Assembly: GCA_015143735.1 (NCBI GenBank)
Contig: VKHC01000358.1
Span: 1-12,913 of the forward strand
Direction: 5' to 3'
DNA from: Synura sp. LO234KE
Taxonomy: Eukaryota > Sar > Synurophyceae > Synurales > Mallomonadaceae
DNA: 12,913 nucleotides
The notes under the pieces were generated by a model that did not search any database, was not told the DNA's origin, and saw nothing but the letters and a program-made list of their open reading frames with translations. The position numbers were made by a program, and so were the translations under genes. How positions within the stretch are numbered: the first letter of the stretch is position 1; every line of letters begins with the position of its first letter. Positions 1 to 6,963 of this stretch are shown piece by piece.

Positions 1-1031
1 CGGAGTGCCACAAATTTCTCACCTGAGTTTGCTTGTCCAATGAGATATGGTGATGGCGACGAAAGACCCTATCTCGATGAGCGAGAGTAGTAACCATAGC
101 GGTCCATATCGCTGGGGCGAGCCTATCATGAGGTACTTGATGGCTATTGTTTTCCTTAATAAATGCACCGTATTTATCTTGCACCGCGCTCCAGGACCAG
201 AAATGCCGATTGTTTTGGAAAACCTCAGCAGTTAACGCTGGAGGACCGCAAGGCGAGAGTTAAAAGTAACCAGATTAATTGCTGAATGATTCTATTTTGA
301 ATGTTTTCACCGCCGTTTCAAATCATGATCAGGTTAGATGCGCCCTTGTTTATTACTGCCGTATTTATTACACCATAAAGTATTGTAAGTGGCTCGGTAT
401 TCTTTACTACGACATAAGGTCTAGCTAAAATAGCTCACTGCGATAAATTACGGTAACTGGTGATTTATGTAACGTAATTTATTACCTCCGCCGTGCGTAT
501 TTATTTCGGTCCACCGTAATCACCGGTGCTCCAAGAGGCATAATATGGATGACTCTGAAAATGGCTCGTCCCCATCATCCCGAAATACATGTCCCAAAAC
601 TTTTCCGACCGCCTTCCTATTATGCTTATGGCTGGAGGAATGATTGCAAATGGTCCGGACAGGTCTGATTATGCACAATATTCTCACCTCGCTGCCCTCT
701 TATCCTCCATCAAGTCCTCTGCCCAGGGCAACATGCGAACCTTCCGTCTCGTGGAACTGATACTGCCAATCTCCTTCATTTCCTTCCACTACACTCTCTC
801 ATCCTGGTGACAGAGTACGAGACGCGGTTCTTCCACAAGCACACTTGCTAAAGTGCACCTAGCTGTAGCACTGCTCCCTCGTCACAATCCTGACTGAGTG
901 AGAGACATCGCTATGGGCGGTATGGCTGGATATAGCCCATGACTCTCCCCCTTAAACAACGTGTTTCCACCTCTTATTGTTCCTGAAACTACCGTCTTTT
1001 TCAAGTGAGGATTATCGGAAAGCACCGATCT
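1..1031. other. Gene-poor left flank, no recognisable gene
   Basis: No open frame here resembles a known protein. The left part (about 240-540) is AT-rich, with repeated short motifs around CCGTATTTATT. The part from 545 to about 830 is more pyrimidine-rich on the plus strand. It contains an ATG-initiated frame of only 32 codons at 545 and a 73-codon frame at 589-810, and adjacent frames stay open in patches. That pattern fits a decayed coding or retroelement fragment but has no diagnostic motif. The duplicated unit begins abruptly at 1032. Confidence 0.5.
444..481. repeat. Small AT-rich inverted repeat
   Basis: TAAATTACGGTAAC (444-457) is followed after 11 bases by GTAACGTAATTTA (469-481), whose reverse complement matches the left arm except for a one-base gap and one mismatch. 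A weaker complementarity links ACTGGTGATT at about 456-465 with AATCACCGGT just after 515. It may be the end of a small MITE-like element, but no target-site duplication was identified. Confidence 0.35.
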
Positions 1032-1151
1032 AGCCCACTAATGGTCCTAATATTGTCATTTCCGTCGTAAAGAATTTTATATTAACATTCAAGTCAATCA
1101 TAGGTGCATACGAAGGTATTCATACAGTCATGGGCTCAATTTAAATCACAT

Positions 1152-1389
1152 TCATTGTAGACTTTGAATTCACCGGTCTGCATAATTTAGGCAGGTATCC
1201 AGATCGTTTGAATAAAGATATCCGATGGCCTCCCGGAGTAAGGGATGGAACTCCATCATACGAATTGAAAATTCATTATCATGTTCAAGGTACTATCCCT
1301 TACTCCGGGAGGCCATCGGATATCTTCATTCAAACGATCTGGATACCTGCCTACATTATGCAGACCGGTGAATTCAAAGTCTACAATGA
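1152..1389. repeat. 95-bp fold-back inverted repeat of the kinase tail
   Basis: The left arm 1152-1246 is the reverse complement of the right arm 1295-1389 with two mismatches over 95 bases. They are separated by a 48-base spacer (1247-1294). The right arm is the native 3' coding part of copy A (minus strand, the DFE to GVRD segment). The left arm is an extra inverted copy inserted between the conserved flanks ATCACATTCAT and GGAACTCC, where copy B has about 15 unrelated bases. The arms share substitutions absent from copy B, for example CCGGGAGG where B has CCAGCAGG, so the inversion arose after A and B separated. A minus-strand transcript crossing it would form a near-perfect 95-bp hairpin. 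Confidence 0.93.
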
Positions 1390-1713
1390 TTACACGAGAT
1401 GAATTCGGAACAACCAATTCATTGCGACGCGTATCTTCGTACTTATAATGCTCAGACATTTTCATGCAAAAGTTTACAACAAACTGATTATCATCCATAT
1501 CTAGAAGTGTATCACTTCGACAGTGCTCCATAAACTCTCCAAAGACGGTGTGAAGTAGTGATATATGTGTTATGCCAACTGCTAAAGCTGGCGAGCGATG
1601 ATGCTGGATCAGACACTTATCACCACTCAGAAGTAACTTTTCATCATACCAACTAGTGGCAGCAAAAGTTGCCGGGGCTGATATTTTTTCTAATAGCGTA
1701 TCGGATGGACTTA

Positions 1714-1847
1714 CTAAAATGGGCAGCATCGTAAGGTTGGATGAGCGAAAAATGGGAACAGTAAGAACGCGCCAAATAATCCAACAGTAGTTGGCAGCAT
1801 ATGATAATAAAAAATGAAAGCAGAATTATGTTGATTCGTTACCTTAC
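1714..1847 (-). other. Spliceosomal intron in copy A (134 nt, phase 1)
   Basis: On the minus strand the exon ends in CAG before GTAAGG at 1847. The intron ends in CCCATTTTAG at 1714. Joining restores the same codon phase as in copy B, giving a valine codon across the junction. Without splicing, the first exon frame runs into intron codons and stops. Confidence 0.8.
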
Positions 1848-1918
1848 CTGACGTAATGGACCCGGAAACTTCCCCGAAATCATGCATACGCTCTTTGTTT
1901 TCATTATGCAGCTTTAGT

Positions 1919-1986
1919 TGAATAAGGTCATGGCGCTTTTGGTTAAGGTCATGGAGCTTTTGGTTAAGGTCATGGAGTTCTTGGTA
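1919..1986 (-). repeat. Coiled-coil heptad tandem repeat, expanded in copy A
   Basis: On the minus strand this segment encodes successive seven-residue units of the form LHDLNQK/E, LHDLNQK, RHDLIQL. The 21-bp unit occurs one time more here than in copy B (5364-5410), so the copies differ by exactly one heptad and the frame is kept. The unit period of seven matches the coiled-coil register, with leucines recurring at the core positions. Confidence 0.8.
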
Positions 1987-2175
1987 CAGACGGGCTCTGT
2001 AAGAAATCAAGCTGGTATTAAATTCGGTCACGCGGTCTACATTCCCCTCCCAATCAGATACCATAGAGGAATTTTTTCTTTCTTTAGAGGAAATTTCCTG
2101 TTCTTTTTCCGCTATCTTATAATCATAAGGAGAAAGATCATCCACTTGCTCGCTTTGCATTCTCCCGAGTTTTCA

Positions 2176-2329
2176 CTAGGAACACGTTATAGTTGCACGT
2201 CACTAGTTGAATTGTGCATTTGTTACCGGATATGCAGTGCAAATTCGATTGCAATTTGATGTGGAACTAGGCAACACTTTCTTGAACACGACAATCGTAA
2301 GGAGTTAGAAGGACGCATAATTCACTTAC
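2176..2329 (-). other. Possible 5' UTR intron of copy A
   Basis: A consensus GTAAGTG donor starts at 2329 on the minus strand, conserved in copy B at 5735. The nearest plausible acceptor is TTCCTAG ending at 2176, 15 bases before the ATG. The acceptor differs in sequence from that of copy B, so use of this intron is less certain here. Confidence 0.3.
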
Positions 2330-2405
2330 TTGGGAGTTAGCGCTGCTTCTGGCTACCAGTTATCCCTGTTTTCAATTAGTACACTTGGTGGATTCAGTGA
2401 TGGAG

Positions 2406-2639
2406 TGATAATCTGGCTGCTCCTTAATGGAATGTGCATGGAGGATTCAAATATGAGAATAGTTCTTGGATAAGAGGGACAGGGGAATTTCTAACTATGA
2501 AATTCCAATGCAGTGCTCATGTCTTACGTGGTGACGCCTGCGGGGTCCTGCCATACTAAACTTTCTCCCCATTTGTCTCCTTTTTACTATTGCTCAGTTA
2601 AATTTAATATGCAGAAGTACTATGGTGCTCTAGGTTACT
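2406..2639. repeat. Extra segment in copy A upstream region, about 212 bases longer than B
   Basis: Between the shared blocks GTGATGGAG and GTGCTGATT (TTGCTGATT in B), copy A has 234 bases and copy B has 22 (5812-5833). I could not see terminal inverted repeats or a clear target-site duplication. It may be an insertion in A or a deletion in B. Confidence 0.55.
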
Positions 2640-2989
2640 CGTGCTGATTAACTAGTGATGTTTAATTAAATATATTTTTTTATTATTTTCTTGTAGGACC
2701 AACTTTTCAGACGCCTCTCGCGCGCAGAGTGTATGAAAGAAAAGTATGTGCACGATCAATAGTTAAGCTAACACGACTGGCAGATCGAATGGGAAACGTT
2801 TAGAATCACAATAAGCACGATAAAGTGAATTCTATTTATATTGTAATTTACGTTTATAAATTTTACCATCTTGCACTAAGATGTCCCCAGTTGCCCATCA
2901 ATCAATATTCCTAAAAACCTTATAGTAAGTTATTACTGAAAACAGCACGAAAATATCAGACATTGCCGGAGGAAGAACCGCTGCCTACC

Positions 2990-3036
2990 GATGTGATAAC
3001 TAACCACTCCTAACAAGTACCTACTACGACTGGTAA
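2990..3036. promoter_or_regulatory. Perfectly conserved 47-bp upstream block (copy A)
   Basis: These 47 bases are identical to 6168-6214 in copy B, although the surrounding upstream DNA has many substitutions and indels. The block begins GATGTGATAACTAACC and ends CTACGACTGGTAA. It lies about 0.83 kb upstream of the copy A ATG. One minus-strand frame is open through it but not conserved outside it, so a regulatory or transposon-derived element is as plausible as an exon. Confidence 0.45.
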
Positions 3037-3151
3037 AACAAACCCCAATTGTAGACGAGGTGGGACCTGCAGATACAAATTGCATCTGGAGTGCACAGCA
3101 GGAGGAGGAGCGCCCGTATATGGTCCATCACGGTGTCTTATATGAGGTGAC

Positions 3152-3178
3152 AGGGGACACGTGACGACCCACCCACAT
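3152..3178. promoter_or_regulatory. Conserved CACGTG-containing block (copy A)
   Basis: The 27 bases are identical to 6323-6349 of copy B and contain a CACGTG palindrome (3158-3163), the E-box/bHLH-type core. The flanks on both sides differ between copies by substitutions and indels. A role in transcription is inferred from local conservation only. Confidence 0.4.
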
Positions 3179-3362
3179 GCAGTTGCGCAGCCAACATAAG
3201 TGGTCAACAAGAAACCACCTTTCACCGCCAACTATGATGAACTTTGGATTGAATGTAGTCGCTTTTTTAATCGACTGCATCTTCGCTTTAGTCGGCATTA
3301 TCTAACCGAGGATTTCGACGGTGGAATTCATATAACACGGTTTCTAAACTGATAAAGTTTCA

Positions 3363-3627
3363 TTTGCCGAAAATCGAATAGTTAATATGAGGTCACGTTA
3401 TGGTAATAGAAATCACACAGACCAGAAGGACATCATACGAACCACCCTCTATGAACCAAGGGGCAGGTCCCGTTACCGAATAGAGGAAACCGAGCGACTG
3501 CACTCGGAGAAAAACTCTATTCGCCAGCTAGGTCCCCATAGTATTCACACATGGGCGGGTGACAGGCACTGGCAGGACGACAACGCATGGTTAAGCACAG
3601 TAAGAACCATTCAAGCGTAGCACAGGC
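3363..3627. other. Unshared spacer between the duplicated units
   Basis: About 265 bases here have no counterpart outside copies A and B. A 77-codon plus-strand frame (3387-3620) is rich in Arg, Asp and His and has no recognisable motif. I would not call it a gene without transcript evidence. Confidence 0.5.
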
Positions 3628-3747
3628 AGCCCACTAATGGTCCTGATATTGTCATTTCCGTCGTAAAAAATTATGCATTAAAATTCAAGTCAATCATAGG
3701 TGCATATGAAGGTATTCATACAGTCATGGGCTCAATTTAAATCACAT

Positions 3748-5582
3748 TCATGAGCTTAGAGGCATCGGATGGAACTCCATCATGCGCATCGCAAATTCAT
3801 TATCATGTTCAATTCTCAGAAGGGCACCATCCCTTACTCCAGCAGGCCATCGGATATCTTTATTCAAACGATCCGGATACCTGCCTACATTTTGCAGACC
3901 GGTGAATTCAAAGTCGACAATGATGACACGAGATGAATTCGGCACAACCAAGACGTTGTTTTTCCGAATATCTCCGTGGACGATTCCTAAGCTATGCAAA
4001 CCGTTCAGCGCGGCCACTAGAGTCGAGTCTCTCTGGGGAGTGGAGTCGTAGTAGCTAGCGCCATCGATGAATTCGGACACTGTCACAGTCCAGTCCGGGG
4101 GAATCCGGGTGACGGCGATAAGCTCCGGTGCGCTACCGATAGTAGCCAACTCCCTCTGACCACGGGTTAGAGTGTCGATATCCTGAACCGACTGTATGTA
4201 CTTCAGAACGATTCTACGCCCAGTCGTTAGTATGGTACCTAAGAACACGCGTCTGCCTAGAGGTTTGACATATTGAAACTCAATCCAGTCGCCTAGTTGA
4301 CCAAGTTGAACACGAGTAAGATATGGATACGGGTGATCTGGAACGTGATTAGGAATGACATCCTCTCGGGCCACCAAATCAGAGTAATACTGGTGTAGTT
4401 TTGGGAGGGAGAGTTTAAGAGCTCGTAGAGACCGTCCCAAAGTGCGCCACGAGTAGTTATCATCGATGACAGGCAGGAGGTGGAAGTATGGTGTGAGTGG
4501 ATCGCAATGAATCCTTTGTCCATAAGCCACTACTCCATATACTGCTATGAGTGGCCCGACGATGGATACCAAAAAGCTGGGGAGATACAAGCCATAAGCC
4601 CTCTGCTGCTTACGTTCGCTTAACCACTTCACAAAGTAACCGACGTTCTGCATGAACGGATCTCCAGTTCCACCACCGATTTCATTCTTGTATTCAATAT
4701 TCAATAGCACCATTTTGTTCAAGTTTATTCGCGATTCGGTTTTATTATTCGCACTATTTATATCCCAGCAAATTGTTCCACCCGTCGTCCCTATCCCAGG
4801 GTGATCTTCTATAATGCTATAGCCGAGGTAAGCATTGAGCAGAGCGTTCCCTTCATTGCGACGTGTATCTTCGTACTTATAATGCTCAGACATTTTCATG
4901 CAAAAGTTAACAACAAACTGATTATCATCCATATCTAGAAGTGCATCACTTCGACAGTGCTCCATAAACTCTCCGAACACGGAGTGAAGAAGTGAAATAT
5001 GTGTTACACCAACTGCTAAAGCTGGCGAGCGATGATGCTGGATCAGGCACTTATCACCTCTCAGAAGTAACTTTTCATCATACCAACCAGTGGCAGCAAA
5101 AGTTGACGGGGCTGATATTTTTTCTAAGAGCGTATCGTATGGACTGACTAAAATGGGCAGCATCGTAAGGTTGAATGAGCGAAAAATGGGAACAGTAAGA
5201 ACGCGCCAAATAATCCAACAGTAGTTGGCAGCATATGATAATAAAAAATGAAAGCAGAATTATGTTGATTCGTTAGGTTCGTTACCTTACCTGACGTAAT
5301 GGTTCTGGAAACTTCCCCGAAATCATGCATACGCTCTTTGTTTTCATTATGCAGCTTTAGTTGAATAAGGTCATGGAGCTCTTGGTTAAGGTCATGGAGT
5401 TCTTGGTACAGACGGGCACTGTAAGAAATCAAGCTGGTATTAAATTCGGTCACGCGGTCTACATTCCCCTCCCAATCAGATATCATAGAGGAAATTTTTC
5501 TTTCTTTAGAGGAAATTTCCTGTTCTTTTTCCGCTATCTTATAATCATAAGGAGAATGATTATCCACTTGCTTGTTTTGCAT
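3748..5582 (-). CDS. Coiled-coil / PD-(D/E)XK-like nuclease / kinase-like protein, Crinkler-type effector family
   Basis: Exon 1 is 5582-5291 (97 codons plus one base) and exon 2 is 5147-3748, giving 563 residues. Residues about 12-85 form a charged coiled coil with LHDLNQ heptads. A region of unknown fold follows. The nuclease-like part has an Asp in TICWDIN (D226) and ExK in NIEYKNE (E249, K251), then a hydrophobic LPSFLVSIVGPL segment of the type I recall in fungal nuclease-kinase proteins. The kinase-like domain shows VLKY (K413), HGDIRKNN (D490, N495) and DFE (D509) in place of DFG, with a short C-lobe. This nuclease-plus-kinase order is known from Crinkler-RHS-type proteins of fungi and oomycetes, where host-directed or intergenomic-conflict roles are proposed. 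No classical secretion signal or LxLFLAK-type header is visible. Alternative: a nuclear or self-defence protein. Family assignment is moderate to good; biological role is inference. Confidence 0.78.
5148..5290 (-). other. Spliceosomal intron in copy B (143 nt, phase 1)
   Basis: The minus-strand donor is CAG then GTAAGG at 5290 and the acceptor is CCCATTTTAG ending at 5148. A second in-tandem GTAACG follows the donor. The exon 1 remainder of one base plus two bases of exon 2 make a Val codon and keep the exon 2 frame. The ATG at 5163 that opens the long frame lies within the intron, so the long frame should not be annotated as starting there. Confidence 0.85.
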
Positions 5583-5586
5583 TCTC

Positions 5587-5735
5587 CTAAGAGTCGAACG
5601 CGTTATATCTGCACGTCACTAGTTCAATACGTGAGTACAGTGCAATTACGATTGAAATTAATGTGGAACCAGGCACTACATTCTTGAACACAGCCGATAA
5701 TGGTAAGAAGTTAGAAGGACGCATAAGTCACTTAC
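5587..5735 (-). other. Candidate 5' UTR intron of the nuclease-kinase gene
   Basis: On the minus strand CCCAC precedes a consensus GTAAGTG donor at 5735. An acceptor CTCTTAG ends at 5587, four bases before the ATG. The predicted intron is 149 nt, close in size to the coding intron. All frames upstream of the donor contain stops, so the preceding exon would be untranslated. The donor is conserved in copy A, the acceptor only in general form. Confidence 0.45.
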
Positions 5736-5921
5736 GTGGGAGTTAGCGCTGCTCCTGGCTACCAGTACTCTCCGTTTTCATTTACTACACTCGCTGGATT
5801 CGGTGATGGAGCCATTTTTAGTATTGATTTAGTCTTGCTGATTGACTTGTGATGTTTAACTACATATATTTTTTCATTGCTTTCTTGTAGGACCAACGTT
5901 TCAGACGCTTCGCCCGCAGCC

Positions 5922-5930
5922 TTTATAAAA
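5922..5930 (-). promoter_or_regulatory. TATA-like box, copy B
   Basis: The sequence reads TATAAA on the minus strand (5927-5922) and TATAAAA on the plus strand. It lies about 340 bases before the ATG and about 190 before the candidate 5' UTR donor, a sensible spacing for a TATA element followed by a short leader exon. Copy A has lost it at the matching place (GTGTATGAAAG). Confidence 0.3.
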
Positions 5931-6167
5931 GAAAGGTATGAGCACAATCAATAGTTGAGCTAATACGACTGGCAGGTCGAATAGGAAACGTTTAGAATCA
6001 CAATATGCACGATAATGCGAATTCTATTTATATTGTATTCAGATTTATAATTGTTACCTTCTTGCACGAAGATGTCCCCAGTTGCCCCCCATCAAATAAT
6101 ATTCCGAAAATCTTAAGTTAAGTTATTTCCGAAAACAGGACGAAAATAAGAATAACCGCTGCCTGCG

Positions 6168-6214
6168 GATGTGATAACTAACCACTCCTAACAAGTACCT
6201 ACTACGACTGGTAA
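6168..6214. promoter_or_regulatory. Perfectly conserved 47-bp upstream block (copy B)
   Basis: Identical over 47 bases to 2990-3036 in copy A and lying about 0.6 kb upstream of the copy B ATG. Its neighbours have diverged by many substitutions and indels. Confidence 0.45.
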
Positions 6215-6239
6215 TAGCCAATTATAGACGAGTAGGGGC

Positions 6240-6328
6240 CTCCAGATGACTGCATCTGGAGTGGTGTCACGAGCGCTCGTGTCGTATGAAGTACGCCACG
6301 GTATCCCCTACCACGTGGTGAAAGGGGA
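6240..6328. promoter_or_regulatory. Cluster of dyads with CACGTG core, copy B upstream region
   Basis: Three dyads occur in 89 bases. CTCCAGATG (6240-6248) pairs perfectly with CATCTGGAG (6253-6261) across a 4-base loop. CACGAGCGCTCGTG (6268-6281) is a perfect 14-bp palindrome. TCCCCT (6304-6309) and AGGGGA (6323-6328) flank the palindrome ACCACGTGGT (6310-6319). A second CACGTG follows at 6329-6334. The first hairpin survives in copy A with one mismatch and a longer loop, and the others are eroded there. They could bind dimeric factors or be ends of a mobile element. Confidence 0.45.
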
Positions 6329-6750
6329 CACGTGACGACCCACCCACATACAGTTGCCGTGTAGCCAACATCAATCGTCAAAAGTTTCACCGACTATGAA
6401 CTTTGGACCGAATGTAGTCGTTATAACCGACCGCAGCTTCTCTTTAGTCGGCAAGGCTTTAGACGGTGGAATGCATATGAACGACTATAACTAGGTTTCA
6501 GAGCTAACACAGTTTCATAAGACAACAAGATTAAACCGGCCCAACCATTCAAGAATAGCATATGTTATGAATATCAGCTCAGGCTCGTACTTAGTAGACA
6601 TGGTCGCTGCCTTTGCGTACATGTAATAATTAAGATGAATGATTTTCGGGAAAAACTTTGTTTCATGTGTGTTGTTGCTTGCTTGAGCTAGTAAGACCTC
6701 GGGAGTAGGAGTTGCAATTGTTGTTGCTGAGGTTGATCCCTTTATTCAGT

Positions 6751-6963
6751 TTATATCAAACCTAAGTTAGCCAAGTTCATGAACCATTTGGCCCAAGCTA
6801 TCTCTCTAGAATTACTACTATTCCGACAACAGCGGCCAGCAGGACTCGTCTCGCTAGCATATCGTTGAAAACCCTGCTTCCTAGTATGTGCGGGAGGATA
6901 CGTCACCAAGATGATATCGTCACGAAATGTGTTGTCTTTCAAAAACAAATGCTTGTGTAACAA
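6751..6963 (-). CDS. Short hypothetical ORF, uncertain
   Basis: A 70-codon minus-strand frame starts at 6963 and ends just before an AATAAA motif (minus strand, about 6740), which could serve as a polyadenylation signal. The piece DDIILVTYPP near residues 15-24 faintly recalls the start of sulfotransferase domains, but the following P-loop-like residues are absent, so this is not evidence of that family. No homologue is recognised. It may be a chance ORF or a relic. Confidence 0.15.
   Translation of the reverse strand: MLHKHLFLKDNTFRDDIILVTYPPAHTRKQGFQRYASETSPAGRCCRNSSNSREIAWAKWFMNLANLGLI

Larger units (their letters stand above)
1256..2160 (-). pseudogene. Truncated paralogue of the nuclease-kinase gene (copy A), catalytic cores deleted
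   Basis: Exon 1 is 2160-1848 (104 codons plus one base) and exon 2 is 1713-1256, joined across a phase-1 intron with a GTAAGG donor and TTTTAG acceptor. The open product is about 256 residues: coiled coil, N-terminal domain, then a direct in-frame join from TRRNE to LVVPNSS. Compared with copy B exactly 300 codons are missing, removing the nuclease D and ExK residues, the kinase lysine and the HGD catalytic loop but leaving the DFE motif. A 10-base deletion near the 3' end then shifts the frame, giving an unrelated tail and a TGA at 1256-1258. Before the deletion only 7 residues differ from B in about 100. It may be a pseudogene or a stable catalytically dead protein. The sequence does not decide, though the open frame and kept splice sites are notable. 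Confidence 0.8.
1032..3362. repeat. Tandem segmental duplication, copy A
   Basis: Homology with copy B (3628-6519) starts at AGCCCACTAATGG (1032 and 3628). It runs through the minus-strand gene and continues far upstream of it, fading near AGTTTCAT (about 3362 and 6519). Relative to B, copy A lacks 900 bp of exon 2, carries a 95-bp inverted insertion at 1152-1246, has a 21-bp extra heptad unit in exon 1, and has about 212 extra bases at 2406-2639 in the upstream region. The two genes face the same way and are separated by 265 bp of unshared sequence. The coding part looks better conserved than the upstream part. Confidence 0.9.
3628..6519. repeat. Tandem segmental duplication, copy B
   Basis: This is the longer and apparently intact unit matching copy A (1032-3362). 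It holds the full nuclease-kinase gene on the minus strand and its upstream region. Conserved upstream landmarks include the block at 6168-6214, the CACGTG block at 6323-6349 and the GTAAGTG donor at 5735. Copy B has a 9-base tandem duplication inside the coding intron (GTTAGGTTC next to GTTACC) that A lacks. Confidence 0.9.

Noticed and set aside
1918-2259. Plus-strand 113-codon frame opposite copy A exon 1, with a similar 108-codon frame at 5361-5687
   Set aside because: They are antisense shadows of the coiled-coil exon. Their similarity follows from the duplication, and the encoded peptides are low-complexity and hydrophobic without motifs.
3010-3231. Minus-strand frames 3010-3231 and 6202-6390 sharing the peptide CGWVVTCPLSP
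   Set aside because: The shared peptide is only the translation of the conserved 27-base block. The frames diverge by indels immediately outside, so coding is unlikely.
3952-4851. The 900-bp segment absent from copy A as a possible intron of copy B
   Set aside because: Its ends on the minus strand are GG and TC, not GT-AG. It is fully open and encodes the nuclease and kinase motifs.
5759-5947. Minus-strand 62-codon frame just upstream of the copy B gene
   Set aside because: It stops before the GTAAGTG donor, and its counterpart in copy A has stops and changes spread evenly over codon positions, so there is no coding constraint.
6751-6963. Sulfotransferase fragment
   Set aside because: Only a short ILVTYP-like string is similar, and the phosphosulfate-binding loop expected directly after it is missing.
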